Positions 1 to 11,308 of a stretch of 64,000 bases of DNA are shown piece by piece (position 1 is the stretch's first letter; each line of letters starts with the position of its first letter). Source of the DNA: Nomia melanderi. Taxonomy: Eukaryota > Arthropoda > Insecta > Hymenoptera > Halictidae. The DNA is taken from the NCBI RefSeq assembly GCF_051020985.1, contig NC_135001.1:22127896-22191895 (forward strand), written 5' to 3'. The notes under the pieces are model-generated. The model was not told where the DNA came from. It saw only the letters and a program-made list of their open reading frames with translations, and searched no databases. Position numbers and translations under genes: made by a program.

Positions 1-2310
1 TAGAGGAAATGACGCTAATTATGAGCGACCAAACTGCATATTTGGCGCTCGATATGGACTGACGGAGGAAGTTCTAAGAAAGAACATACCGGCTTTCCGG
101 TTCTGTTCCTTTGCCGCAAGATATCTTGAATGCTTGAAAATCACGCGGTGGTCTTCATTATTCTTAATGATTTCGACCGACAGACACTCCGAAGAAGGAG
201 GTAAAGTGAAAACTGGAAAAATAAACTATTAACTTGAAATGAAGTATTGAATCGAACCAAAAATGTACCCATCGAATCTAAAGCATAGAAAATATTTTCC
301 CGATACGGTGAATAAAGTGAAATATTATTATTTTTCTCAAAAATATAATAGACACACGACGAACAAACAACTCTTTTTCGAAAAATTCTTTCTTCTAATC
401 GAACGATTATTTTCGAAACGACGACCAGGCTACGACAAAATTGACAAATTAATTCGCCACTCTGTTCGATGCAGGAACATTGCAAAATGTTACATAAAAC
501 GTCAATTTTGTAAAATGCAATAACATGAAATATTCCAATGAAGTACAGTGAATATTACATAGGTGCAATATCGTCATCCCCATTAGATTCCTTTTAACAC
601 ACCATAGCGTTCCGACGATCCGACAGTCGTCATTTCAATGTCTCTTTCCTATTCGTAGTCATTTTCTACACCCGAAGCTCCAATCGCTAATTAAACACGA
701 AATTACAATCGTAATTCTATCTTATTTGCTGTGATTTCAATCAGAAAGACACGCGATGGCAAGACTCGCATTAATCAAAACTAAAAAATAAAATAGTTCG
801 ATTTCCGAATTAAAGATCCCAAGTTCAACGCGAGCCTTTAACGCAATCGAACGCTTCGACTCTCTTTTTCCTTCACTCGCGTCTTTCTACGTTCAGCATG
901 CTAATCTTCGTCTCTTAAAGTCGACTCGACTCCACTATTCGCCCATCGCAATTATCCAATGTTCACTGTATCCCCGTTAATTCGCGCACGGTTCACTTCC
1001 GAAACGTGACATCGGTACTTCCTCGGGAAACGATGAATATGTATAGCAAAGGAACATTCGAGTGCGAACGATCAGAGGGTCGGTCCGCGCGGAGCCGTGC
1101 GGCGTGTAACGGGCGCAGAAATCGGGGCGAAGAAGAAGCGAGGCGAGAGATTTATTACCGGGCGTCGATTAATAATATCGACGCGGAACCTTCGCCGTAT
1201 CCGGTGTCCGCGCGGGATTTTCCTCTTCCGTATCCATTATTGCAGCCTTCGAATCAGTCGTAATGGGATTTAGGTCGGATTAGTACGCGAGAGCGTGTGT
1301 CATGCGTTACCGGAGCCGATGGCCGGCAATGCCGGGCATACGCGCGCGTACGTATATTCGTTCGATATCGGGGCCAGCGTTCGCGCGCGCGACGCGTTCC
1401 CCCGATTACGTCTGGAATTCCTGTCGGACGGAACGAACATACGTCTCGTTAGACACCGCGGAGGCTTAACGACGATTACCTTCTCATCCGAGGCGCGCGG
1501 CGGCGTATCCCGGACGCGAACGCGCGAGCTCTCGAACTGTGAACCGTTCAAACGCCTTATACGGAATTATAGTTAAGCCCGCTGGCGTGCCTAGCCGCGG
1601 CAGCCGGTTCTAGAACCTTTTTATCGCCGGCCTTAAAGGAGCACGAATAATAATACACGAATTCCGCGTGCACCTTTTCGACTCGCCGCGGTCTCTACCC
1701 CCCTTTTTTTTCCCTCCTCCTCCTCCCATTGGAATCGCGCGCCGCACGCGCGCGCTACCCATGATTCGACGGTTTTTCAGTAGCGCGCGCCGCGACGGAA
1801 TTGTATTAATCGTCCACGAAACGGTTTACCTTTCGCCGGGGCAATTAAACTCAATTTACGAGGCATTGTTCCCGCGGCCGATCGCAGCCGCGATCGAATT
1901 ACCGAATAAGACTTCTTTCGCGCGCAGCCTCCTTTTCAGGCGCGCCAGCTTCCGGTGACCACCCCGCGGAGAATAATGCCCAATAATTTGTAAACCGGGA
2001 CAATTAGAGCGGGAATAGTTGTCAATTACCGGGATAGATACGCGAGATTCGATTTGGCTGATTGTTCTGTACCGCCGCTCCTGTTGTTCTCCGCTCGCTT
2101 TAACGATCTCGCCCCGAGAGCGTTCTTTGTTCCGAGATTTCGCGGGCAGCCTCGGACGCGGCGAATTAGGAATCTCGGTTTTAGTTTATGTACGGCGAAT
2201 GCCTTCGGCTGGTAATACAAGGGACTGCGGAGGCGATCTGGACCGTCTTGAGGATTTCTATCGAATGTTATTGTTTCGTCGTTAATAGATTGCGTTGTAT
2301 CCCGACGTTT
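1..2310. other. Non-coding stretch, no gene recognised
   Basis: The first kilobase is fairly AT-rich, with frequent stops in all frames. From about 1,000 to 2,290 the sequence becomes strongly CpG-rich, with many CGCG runs, and opens several short overlapping ORFs of 60-96 codons on both strands. These are rich in Arg, Ser and Pro, overlap each other antisense, and show no domain I recognise, so I read them as open frames created by TA-poor sequence. I see no repeat, RNA gene or promoter that I can support. Confidence 0.6.
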
Positions 2311-2324
2311 AGTTTAACACTAGG

Positions 2325-2484
2325 TTTACCCCTTTGACTGCCACGTCACCGGAATTCCTGTGACATTATATTTTACGGAAACGTGGACATTAATTTCTTT
2401 CATGACGTACCGAACGAACCGAATTCTGTTGGATATATGAGATACGAGAATGACAGTGGAGCAGTTATTAAGAAGAATCTTGAA
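2325..2484 (+). repeat. Family E TTAA-type MITE, truncated copy
   Basis: It aligns over about 160 bases with the reverse complement of the fuller copy at 7285-7521. Shared blocks include the end CTTTGACTGCCA, a central CGAACGAAC followed by GAATTCTGTT, and GAGATAC. A decayed subterminal palindrome GTCACCGGAATTCCTGTGAC lies at 2345-2364, where the other copy has a perfect palindrome. Similarity stops near 2484, so the far terminus is missing. Just upstream, TTAACACTAGG at 2314-2324 resembles a family G end and may be a fragment of one. No coding capacity. Confidence 0.7.
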
Positions 2485-2550
2485 TGTGCGTGCAATAGAC
2501 GAATGACGCGACTGTGCGCGTGAGCGCGTTTCGAATGAATGTTCAAAGCA

Positions 2551-2672
2551 TTGGAATATTCTAGATTATATTGATTTCCCCTACATGTTAATAATGTTCA
2601 TTTTTTTAATAAATCTAGAATATTCCAAATATATGTGAAGTCAATGCATGGCGATGAAAGAATGTTCTAGAA
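2551..2672 (+). promoter_or_regulatory. Cluster of three heat-shock-element-like motifs
   Basis: A perfect 17-base inverted repeat has arms at 2551-2567 (TTGGAATATTCTAGATT) and 2612-2628. Each arm contains alternating GAA/TTC units spaced by two bases, the layout of a heat shock element. A third block, GAATGTTCTAGAA at 2660-2672, is a perfect three-unit GAAnnTTCnnGAA site. The last block ends 31 bases before a TATA box, a spacing like that of the proximal element of insect hsp70-type promoters. Binding by heat shock factor is an inference from the motif. The long inverted repeat could instead simply be a hairpin inside a transposon. Confidence 0.5.
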
Positions 2673-2701
2673 AGTGTGCGAGTGAGACAAGATCATCTGA
2701 G

Positions 2702-2750
2702 TATATAAATAGTGTGTGCGTTTGATTTAGTTAGTGTTTTATTGTGAGTT
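2702..2750 (+). promoter_or_regulatory. TATA box and initiator-like core promoter
   Basis: TATAAATA at 2704-2711 is a near-canonical TATA box. A start site would fall about 25-32 bases downstream, around 2730-2740, where TTAGTTAGTG lies. GTGAGT at 2744-2749 could act as a splice donor. With the three upstream heat-shock-type motifs this resembles an inducible polymerase II promoter. No plus-strand ORF above 60 codons follows for several hundred bases, so any transcript would be non-coding, spliced to a distant exon, or part of a retroelement LTR. Confidence 0.45.
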
Positions 2751-2775
2751 GTCAAGAAATAATCATACTGTTTCT

Positions 2776-2781
2776 AATAAA
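2776..2781 (+). terminator. AATAAA polyadenylation-type hexamer
   Basis: AATAAA lies about 45 bases downstream of the predicted start region, followed by a TC-rich run and CCTACAA. A TATA box and a polyadenylation signal within about 75 bases is the arrangement of an LTR U3-R-U5. This is the main reason to keep a solo LTR as an alternative to a host heat-shock promoter. The hexamer is short and could occur by chance. Confidence 0.25.
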
Positions 2782-4608
2782 ATTCTCTCTCTCCTACAAT
2801 AAGGGTAGAGGGTAAAATAATTTCATCTTGCCTTCGGAGGGTTTACACTTTAACGACGCGCTATTAGTCGGAATTTTTAGACAAGCAAGAATTAATAATA
2901 ATAAATGGGCTTCAACGGATCGCATAGATACCGATGTTCCGAAGACTCGGCGAAGTAGAATTAGTCGGCCGGAGTCGGACACTCGAGTAGAATAAAAGTC
3001 TGGCGAGCTCTCGACGTAATGGAGGGTCATTGAAATGTCTTTAAACGATACCTCGTGTTCGAGCGTTTTGTTTGGAATTTGTAATACAGGTTTGTAAATC
3101 GCGAATATATCGCGAGCCGCGTTACACCGGGGAGACCGCGTTGAATTTTCATGGAATGCAATTCGGAGCTGCGCTAAGCAGAATCTAAAACGTTCCTGTA
3201 TTCCGGTCTTGCCTCGTTTCGTAAAGCTACCGGGTTGAACAACGCCGGCGTTACATCGTTACCGCTCGCGGCGAGTTTCAACCTCCGCGGTGAGAAGTTT
3301 GAAGCCATTAACGTATTGAAGATGTTGCGCAAAAAATAACGGGGAATTCGAGGGGAGAGAAGGGGCAGGAGGGGCAACAAAAAACTGATCGGTTAATTGG
3401 GTTGAAGGTTATTAGCAGTTAGTCTAATTAGATGGATACGATGATGGGCTTCGAAACGCAGACGCGGCACGGATACCGCGTTAAAGTTCGACGGACGATC
3501 GTACGGTCGGAAAGTACGGTACGAGTTGTTATTAGAAGAGGAATGTGCGTAAGCGAAACGTAAGGATTGCATGAGGTAACAAACGTCTTATTAGATGAGC
3601 AGGCAAAAACGCGGTATTACTGGTCATTCAATGCGGGATTTATTATTGCTCCCATAACTCATTAACGAAAATAATCAGCGGTTAGTTACGACTATGAACT
3701 CACGATCGTAATAAGGATAGAAGGTAGTGGCGCCGCGTACGCAGCGCTCTCAGCTGGCTATTTCAAAAACCTAATCGAAATTTGTTCCTCCTCGTCGAAT
3801 GGAAACAGTACGCCCGACCCTTTCCATCTTCGACGCATCTCTGTCTTTTGTGTGATTTATCGAGAGGATGAAAACATGTTGATGCTTCGCACAGCAATCG
3901 TGTTATAGATAAATCTATCATACATCGTCTCAGTATTATCTGTTAGCTTACTTCGAAAGCCAATTGTTCAAATAAAATTTCATCTAGCGAAGAAAACATC
4001 GAAATCGACGAAAACTTCTGTCTCTTTATTTCCTAAGTATAAAATCATTTAGAAACCTCTCCGCGCGAGCACCGAAGACAGTTCAACGTTCCCATCGAAA
4101 TATTTCACCGTGCACAACAGCTACTACTTTCCACGATCCCATCCCAGCGTCCCCCGCATTCCCCATCAATTACAAACGACTGAAAAATAATCTCGCCCCG
4201 GCCGGATGAAAAACCGCCGAGCGGAAACGCGTTCTCCCCCCCGAAGAATTTCCCATCGTGTATCGTCTGACGACTGATGCGCGTCATAAGCGCGCGATAG
4301 CTCGAGTCGGCGTGATAAGAAATCAACAGCCGACAGCGGTTCGAAGCCAGCCGTCGTCGCGACGAAGGATAGGAGGATCGGGAAAGGCGGCGTCGCCGCA
4401 GCCGCGCGCGCGGTGATGTATTTCGGCCATCCCGCGGGTACCTCGAATGGGATGGCTCGCGGTAACGCGGCGAAAGGCGAGCGTAAGTTATGCGTGGGCT
4501 CGTATGCGAGAATTATGTTAACAATGCCATTAAGGCTGACGGCGCGCCCCCGCGGAGACGTTATATTTTTTCTTCGTTCCGCAACGCGTCGGCTGGAAGC
4601 CGGCGGAG

Positions 4609-4648
4609 CTGCCGGGCCGGGCCGTGCCGGGCCGGGTCGGGCCGGGCG
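4609..4648 (+). repeat. GCCGG/GGGCC minisatellite
   Basis: About eight imperfect units of GCCGG run through this stretch, with point changes to GCCGT and GGTCGG. The tract is almost pure G/C and is followed by a purine run of GGAAGGA units. It creates the Gly/Pro/Arg-rich composition of the spurious ORFs that cross it. Confidence 0.75.
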
Positions 4649-4850
4649 AGGAGGAAGGAAGGAGGAAGAGGGTCCGGCCGGGCTGGGTTACTCGAAAATT
4701 GCAGTCACAATTCTTCGCAAGACAGATATTATTACCGTTCTCTGCCGGCAGGAAACGTTTCTATGCAGGTGTATACCTTCAATTACGCAAAATGCATTTA
4801 AACTCGATACATCTGGCTTACCGGTTGAAGGTTGGCATTGTGTATTGCGT

Positions 4851-4913
4851 ACGGAACGGAACGGAAGGGAACGGAACCGGCGGGAACGGAACCGGGAGGA
4901 ACGGAACGGAACG
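4851..4913 (+). repeat. GGAAC pentanucleotide minisatellite
   Basis: A tandem array of GGAAC with interspersed variants (GGGAAC, GGAACC, GGAGGAAC), about 12 units over 63 bases. All Cs sit in the same phase and the plus strand is purine-rich. In the ORFs that cross it, it encodes Glu/Arg/Asn repeats. Confidence 0.8.
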
Positions 4914-6794
4914 GTGAGGAACGAGAGCGTCTTGCCCCGCGGTTCCGTGGATATTCGCGCAGACTACGCCTCCTCCTCGAACCGCGCGCTGATAGTCGGG
5001 ATGATCTCCTTCCTGGGATCGTGAAAATTTTCTGCGTACGCCGCAGTAAACCACGCCGTCATTGTTTCCCTCGGCTCGCGTTGTACATCTTCGTTGGCGA
5101 GACAGCGACCGAGCGCCGGGAAGCCTCCGCCCTCGCCGCGCGACCGCGCGAAGGGGATTTCGACTGTAATTTTGTTAAATTACCGCGCAAAGAAAATGAA
5201 GGAACCGCGTAACGACGTTCGCGGATATTCAATTTGGCCGCCGGGAGTCCCGCGGAATTATCGGAGAGTTTCCGCGTGAAAAATTCCCGACGAGAGCCGG
5301 CAGCGTGCAATTACGCCGGGGATTACGATAGAAAAAACGGTCCGCCCCGCTCGATCTCCTTCTCCTCCCGCGGATCGCCTTTCACCTGTAGCTCCGGTGA
5401 CGAAAATTCCGTCGCGTGTTTTCTGGAAACAGACGTCGATTCGATCTTCCAGAGGGAACGCGCCCTTTAAAGTGTCGTTTGCCCGTGATTTCGGAAGGAA
5501 GCTCCTCCTCGGAATTTCACTTTGCCCCTCGAATCGGATTCGACGGATTTCCATGCTGGAGATTTAAGCTGCCGACTTCGCCGGATATACTTTCGCTCGA
5601 TTCGAATGTTGCGCCGATTGTCGGCCGTGTAATTTAACACTGGATTCCTGTGGATGTATGTATCAGGGAATCGGAACCGCGGGACAAGTGTTCGCCGATA
5701 CTTTATCCTCATCCGATGTTGGTTTCGGCGAATGGAAATTCATCCGCGCTCCGGATCCTCCGCGAACCCATCAATTCGGTTAGCAATTTTCCGTTGAATT
5801 TGCAATCACCGGCTGACAGCCGATTCGATTGAAAATATCCAGTCGAGCATAAAAGATACGAGCATTACCGCGGGTGTCAGGTATAAATTTTGCGCTGCCG
5901 CGGCGAGAACAATCGCACCCTTACACAACTTCCCCGGTTGCGTAAAGCACCCCTACACGATGACACTTCGGGGCGAGCCCTTTTATGGACACGTCTTACG
6001 TGGAAGTATACTTTTCGCGGATGATTCGCGTATGACGTAATCGAGAACCGCTCTGGATACTCGGCGCGTCCATCCCCGACGCAGTGTTTGCGCGGTTGCG
6101 CAACAGGATTTTGCAAATGGACCGCGATACCGCGTGAAAGCGGCGCTCGGAAAAATGCGACGCCTGTGTCAGCCGATGGAACGGCGGGGCCGAATGTGCA
6201 GGGAACTGGAGTGTTAAAGTTGAGCGACTATGTCTGGCCAGTTATTTTCTTGCACGCCCATAACGCTCGTCTTTTTTATACCCTAGCGGTACTTTTATAA
6301 ACGCTGATGAGATTTTAATGGTATCTTTTTTATTCGAATTCCTTCGGAAACGTGTAATTAATGTATCAGCTAATTAGTACAACTTGCTCGTTACAGAAGA
6401 TCAAGGATTTTTCTCGATTCCCGCGTTTCTTTTCTATCTAAGTCAGCCTGCACCCTTTCATCCTCGTTACAGTTGAAGTGGGATACTTTTATTGTTCGCG
6501 CGTTCGCGCTGTTCGATTTAAATAGCGCTCGCCTATCGCGCGGGATAGCACGGACCTTGTGGAATTTATGATCCTAATGTAAATGAATGTTTAGTACAAC
6601 TGTTAATAGAACCGCTAATACGAGCGCACGGAATGATATTCCACGGGAGCCGGCGTTGCGCGATTTCGAATCCGAATGATGAAGTTGCAGCGGCTTTTAT
6701 TCCGGAAAACCAATGCTTTCCGGCGGGTTACATTTCATAAAATATTCACCGAAACTGCAACGAGAAATCGTTCGCGCGCGGAACGAATAATATG

Positions 6795-6814
6795 GAAATG
6801 GAAATTTCCATTTC
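6795..6814. repeat. Perfect 20-base palindrome
   Basis: GAAATGGAAATTTCCATTTC is its own reverse complement with no loop. It lies in a locally AT-rich segment and is not obviously the end of any TTAA element. It could be a dimeric transcription factor site or a chance palindrome. Confidence 0.7.
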
Positions 6815-7284
6815 GATGTTCAAACATTATGAAAAATAATCCTGAATTAGTTTTTTCCTATCTGGACTGTGTTCCGACAACACGCGCCTCTCGCAATAGT
6901 CAGATTAACATAACCGAGGAGTGCTTGATACGTAGCATGCATGCCGAATGAAATATTTTTCAAATGCATTAGCATAACTAACGGAAAATATGGTGCACAC
7001 TTTTCGTAAATAATCCTTTGTAATTTTGTGCCCGAAAGTAAGTTGAAAATATATGTAAAGATATTGTTTTGTATAAAATAAACTCGCCAGAAAAGTAATT
7101 TTAAATACAATGGAAACATTATTATTAATTATAACAAAGTTGCCACGTCTGATCGTTGTTCACCTTTTTTTATTTATAACAGATATCAATAAAGTAATAT
7201 TATCTGATGATTTTACTTTCTTTATGAGAAAAGAAACGAAACACAGTTTATTTAGGGGTGACAGAATTATTAAAATTTTCCCTA

Positions 7285-7521
7285 TTGACACTTTGACTGC
7301 CAAGTATACACTCATCGAAACTACGCAATCAAAGCAATTTTCTGAACAACGCTGAAACTAAGAAGTCAATATCCTTCACAACGATTGCTCTACTATCTTT
7401 CTAGTATCTCACATCTAACAGAATTCAGTTCGTTCGTTTCATCACCGAGAAAAGTAATGTTTAACTTTACGTGAATCATGGTGTCACCCGAATTCGGGTG
7501 ACATGGCAGCCAAAGCGTTAA
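7285..7521 (-). repeat. Family E TTAA-type MITE, near-complete copy
   Basis: The right boundary is TTAA at 7518-7521. Read on the minus strand it begins TTAACGCTTTGGCTGCCA, and the opposite end is TTGACACTTTGACTGCCA, so the TTAA on that side has mutated to TTGA. The terminal repeats share the core CTTTGRCTGCCA. A 22-base perfect palindrome at 7482-7503 (half-site TGTCACCCGAA) lies directly inside the right end. Length is about 237 bases with no coding capacity. The truncated copy at 2325-2484 confirms it as a repeat. Confidence 0.8.
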
Positions 7522-8179
7522 AGCCGCATTGATCATCGAAATTGTTAAATACTACTAACAGTCAAGTATTATACATTCGTTTTCTCTATAAAAAGAACTG
7601 ATTATAAAGTAGCCTCGAATCAGTCTCACGAATCGACATGCACGGAAAGGCAGCGAGTCTTTGTAGGTCCTTACTTTCGAAGAAACTTTTACTTCGTTCA
7701 AATGCTCGCTCCAATTCCCGAGTCAGATATGAAGTATAAATTATTCCCGTATCACGTGTTCGGAGCACTTCATCTGAAACCAACTTTGCATTTCATTGTG
7801 CATACGTTGCAATCAGATGATATCCACTACGACGAATCGCAGAAGTAATATTTTTACCCGTAGAATTCCTATGTACTCGTCGAAATAAACAACGGTAGCT
7901 TTCCATTGGTATAAACACGAAAATCACAGAAAGCTTTTACATCCTATATATTATGTTCGAAATCAATCATTTCTCTTTGGACCTTGCAACGCGAGCGGCC
8001 CGAAAAATTAAAAAAAAACGTACTAGTAATAGCAATAAAGTAATAAATGTAATAGTACGTGCTTTGACATCGCACTAAATGTCATATAAAAATGATTTCA
8101 ACTCGCGGATTTGACGTTTGCCCGTAATATACATTCGCTTTTACCAAAAACGGGTGCTTTCACAGGTACTGCATTTATT
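7522..8179. other. AT-rich spacer between repeats
   Basis: AT-rich sequence with stops in all frames. The 65-codon minus-strand frame at 7586-7783 shows no recognisable domain. Nothing supportable was found. Confidence 0.5.
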
Positions 8180-8325
8180 TTAACCCTTTGCACTCGAGAG
8201 GTGACTCAATCACCACTTGATTTGATACTATTCAGTAGAATATTTAGTATTCTAAATTAAACTTTATACTACTTTGCGAAATATTTGGCTAAAATAGCTT
8301 TGTTGCTTAATTTATCAGTGAATTC
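8180..8325 (+). repeat. Family B TTAA-type element, left part only
   Basis: It starts with TTAA at 8180-8183 and continues CCCTTTGCACTCGAGAGG, then a short hairpin GGTGA-ctcaa-TCACC at 8200-8214. The segment just inside the end resembles the B portion of the chimera near 11,482. The opposite B terminus, CGAGTGCAAAAGGTTAA in the 11.7 kb copy, is absent: the sequence runs into the TTAA of a family C element at 8326. The copy is therefore 3'-truncated, or the two elements fused. Confidence 0.6.
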
Positions 8326-8525
8326 TTAACCCTTAGCACTCCAGGTTGTTTTGTAATTTATCAGCAACTGCAACTAATTTTTATAGTATCTCTAATGAAA
8401 ATGAAAAATGCTATAACATTTCTTCGATCTTCTATTTTCCTTCTCAGTACAAAATCTGGATGTGTGGAAAATCTAATAATTTTAGGGTAGTTCTTTTGAT
8501 TCATTAAAATATTTAATATTATAAC
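8326..8525 (+). repeat. Family C TTAA-type MITE, 3'-truncated
   Basis: It starts TTAACCCTTAGCACTCCAGG. The interior shares long blocks with the copies at 36944 and 60518: the run beginning TCAGCAACTGCAACTAATTTT, CTTCTCAGTACAAA, AATCTAATAATTTTAGGGTAG and ATTAAAATATTTAATATT. The usual right end (TGGTGCAATATTGGAGCCTA followed by AGAGTTCAAAGGG and TTAA) is missing and is replaced by a CTATAACTAAT repeat. Confidence 0.75.
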
Positions 8526-11241
8526 CTATAACTAATATACTATAACTAATAAGAAAGCGTACATAAATTAAAAAAGATATTCCATTCTGCGAGAAAATAC
8601 AGAATCAACGTACAGGTTCGAAACACAGAAGCAAAAAGTAGCGGCGATAGAACCGATATTAAAATCGAAACCGAAACCGATACAGCTCACAACTGATACA
8701 CCTAACAACAGTTGTGACTTTATTTCGTTTCTCCATAACCGTTTCCGTCGAAACCGATGTGCATACAACAGTTTCAAACAGTTATTTTCGGAGGCTTTCC
8801 AATCGGCCGGTTAAAACGCATAAAGCAGCGGCGCAGCGTCAATACCAATCGACTCTTTCGTCCGTGGAGCGAATCGAGGACCACGGGGGACTTCGCTTAT
8901 ACGTCGACGTGTCCCCCCTGTCCGCGAGCTCCAGACGTATCGGGTGTATCCCGGGTCCTGCGCCGGACACCGCGTTACGAAACCGCGCGCGGCCGTCCGT
9001 TCGTCTTTATCTTCGGTTTCCATTCCCGTTCCGTTTCCTGTCTCTTCACCTCCGTCTGCTGCCAACCCGCTCGCCCGCTCGCCCCTCCGCGCTCGGCCTT
9101 TAACCGTGATATAGTTATACATTATTCGATATTGCGGCATCACGAGTTCCCCGGGACGATATTCTCATTGTATGCTGCGCCGGCACTCGCCGATACACGG
9201 CCGAGCCAAGCCGGGTGGACGATGTTCGTAGACGCCCGGGCAAAACCGAAGTCGGTGCGCCGCGGGCTGGAAGTCTGCGGGGCGGCGAAGGCGGAAGGGC
9301 GGCGGAGAAGGGAGGGGCAAGGAGGCCACGGGGACGCAAGTACAATTCAATGTACAATGTTTGAACATTACTTGAATGCTTAATGAAGTCGTGTCTTATA
9401 TCGAACAATGCCTTGAACAGTTCGTTCGTCGGTCCGCTCGCATCTAAATCCCCTCTATAAACCTGCCCGCGCCCTCCCGCCTCGATGGCCCGTCCCCGGC
9501 CCCTCGCCACCCTCGTCGCCCTCTCGATACTGTCCCATTCTCTTCCCGGAGCCCTCTCCTCGTCCGCGCGCCGTCCTGCGGCCTCCTACCAGCCGCGGTA
9601 CCGGCTCCTCTCGCCATTATGGATCTTCCGCGCTCTCCATCCCCTTTCCTCGCGCAACCCCGTCTCGCGGTTCCTCTCGCAACCGCGCCGTCCTCCGCAT
9701 CGAAAGCAACGTCGCGGGAAACTGGCCTCGCGATCTTCCCCCACCCCCTCCTCCCGCCCCCCTAACCGCCTCTCTTCCACCGGAGGATATGATAATACGT
9801 TCCACCGGGACCAATAATCCTTATCGCCGGCATCTCGCGTGTGATCTTCACCTCGGACCGATCAGCGGCCGGCACATTAATAACCCCGGCTTATTATTAT
9901 TTGTCGTGCGAGATGCTTTCGGATAAAGGGCTCCCCGACCGGCTCGCGGTAGTTTACGCCGACAACCGGCCCCGCATCCTTGACGCCCGGGATCGGCTTA
10001 CCCCTCGATAGCCGCTCGCGACCCGACCGACTCGTTCGGATATCGTTTTCCGATGTTCTCACGTGTCCCCGGACCCTCCGTCCGCTCGATTAACGCGTCG
10101 ACAGGCCCGGCCGATCGTCCGTTGTTTCTTGCGCGGATTTTTCCCGCCTCCCGGAAAAATCGTAACGACGCCCGGACTTTCGTCCGGCCGCGGCGGCGTT
10201 CCGCGCGAGCCCTTAACCGGAGCTGGCGTGTTCACGGCAGAGTGAACCGCGCACCCCCTGACTGGCACCGCGTTTTCTCGATGAAAGGGAGCGAGCGCGT
10301 CGGTGTCGTGTTGCTGCTTCCCCCGCGTGCCCGGCGCCGACTCGGATTCAAGGCCGTTGAAAATTTACTTGGATGCACGGGACAATCGCTCCCGTCGCGT
10401 ACCGAGCGTTTCGAAAGAGGAGACTTCGCCGGAGGGCCGCATAGTTTGCGGCGTTGCCGCGTGACCGGTTAATTTGCGCCGGTTTCGCCGGGTTCCTCTG
10501 GCTCGCTGCGCCCGGGATCGATGCCTTTCGGACCCAGCCGCGTTTCTGCGGATACTTTTTTCGCTCGTCGGCACGTCGCCTCTGTCGGCGAAGCGCGACG
10601 GTGGCTTTGCGACGAATCGTGCCTTCGAATTTCTCGCGTGCTTCGGGAATTCACTTTAATTTCCATAGAGTTTGGAAACGACTGCTATCATTTGTAGAGT
10701 TTAAACATGGAAATCTTTGCTACTGTTATTTGTAGATTGAATCTACATTCTGGGGAAGGTTAATCGCAGCTGATTAAGGTACAGGAGAAAAATGCTCCCC
10801 ATTAACGGTTCCAAACGCGAGAAATTTGATTTTCGACCACTTTGAAACGCTACGTGCCTTGTATGAACGAGGAAATACGCTTTATCGTGCCGCCAAGAGA
10901 ACCGCGGTTGCTCCGTGGGAGAGAGAAGGACGCGGCTGCTCGACAATGCGACAACTTCGAAATACGCGGCGGCCTCCAGCCGCTGCCAGTCTCCCAGGGC
11001 TCTTCTTTCGAAATACAAAGTGTAGATCGTGACTGCGCGAGCCCGATCGACGTCCCTTATGTACGCGCGTCGCGGTTTCTTTTGTCCTCCTTGTCTCACC
11101 TGCGGCAGGTATCTTCGTCACCGTCCTTGATTTCACCTTCACCTTCATCTCTCTCCTTCGACTGTTGCCTTCACCTTCACCTCCATCTTCGCTTCGGTTC
11201 TTGGCCTTTCGCGTTCGTCTTCCAGCGCGGATCCCAGCGAA
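8526..11241. other. CpG-rich non-coding stretch with pyrimidine-biased strand
   Basis: An imperfect inverted repeat, CACAACTG/CAGTTGTG, lies at 8688-8716 beside several GAAACCGA repeats. From about 8,900 to 9,780 the plus strand is strongly pyrimidine-rich and CpG-rich, which opens overlapping frames up to 208 codons on both strands. None has a recognisable domain. Around 11,125-11,190 there are two clusters of the hexamer TTCACC. I see no supportable gene. Confidence 0.5.
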
Positions 11242-11308
11242 TTAACCCCTTACCTGCGGAACCCGTGACGTACACGGCACGGCGAATTCACGGAAAAGTG
11301 AATATTAA
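11242..11308 (+). repeat. Short TTAA-bounded hairpin unit
   Basis: TTAA at 11242-11245 is followed by CCCCTTACCTGCGGA, which matches the end style of the other TTAA elements. A CCGTG/CACGG hairpin lies at 11263-11277 and an ATTCAC/GTGAAT hairpin at 11286-11303. The unit ends at the TTAA that begins the A/B chimera. At 67 bases it may be a deletion remnant of a longer element. Confidence 0.4.

Larger units (their letters stand above)
2840..7284. other. CpG-rich non-coding stretch
   Basis: This stretch is largely CpG-rich, with overlapping Arg-rich frames on both strands. The longest, 203 codons at 4413-5024, runs straight through the two G/C-rich tandem repeats and is explained by them. Between 6,300 and 7,280 the sequence turns AT-rich, with the perfect palindrome at 6795-6814 and small frames without recognisable domains. 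Apart from the repeats listed separately I see no gene or RNA. Confidence 0.55.

Noticed and set aside
4413..5212. Frames up to 203 codons with Gly/Arg and Glu/Arg repeats
   Set aside because: The amino-acid repeats are translations of the GCCGG and GGAAC tandem arrays in several frames at once.
5634..5650. TTAACACTGGATTCC as a family G end
   Set aside because: The match stops after about ten bases and no partner end lies within 500 bases.
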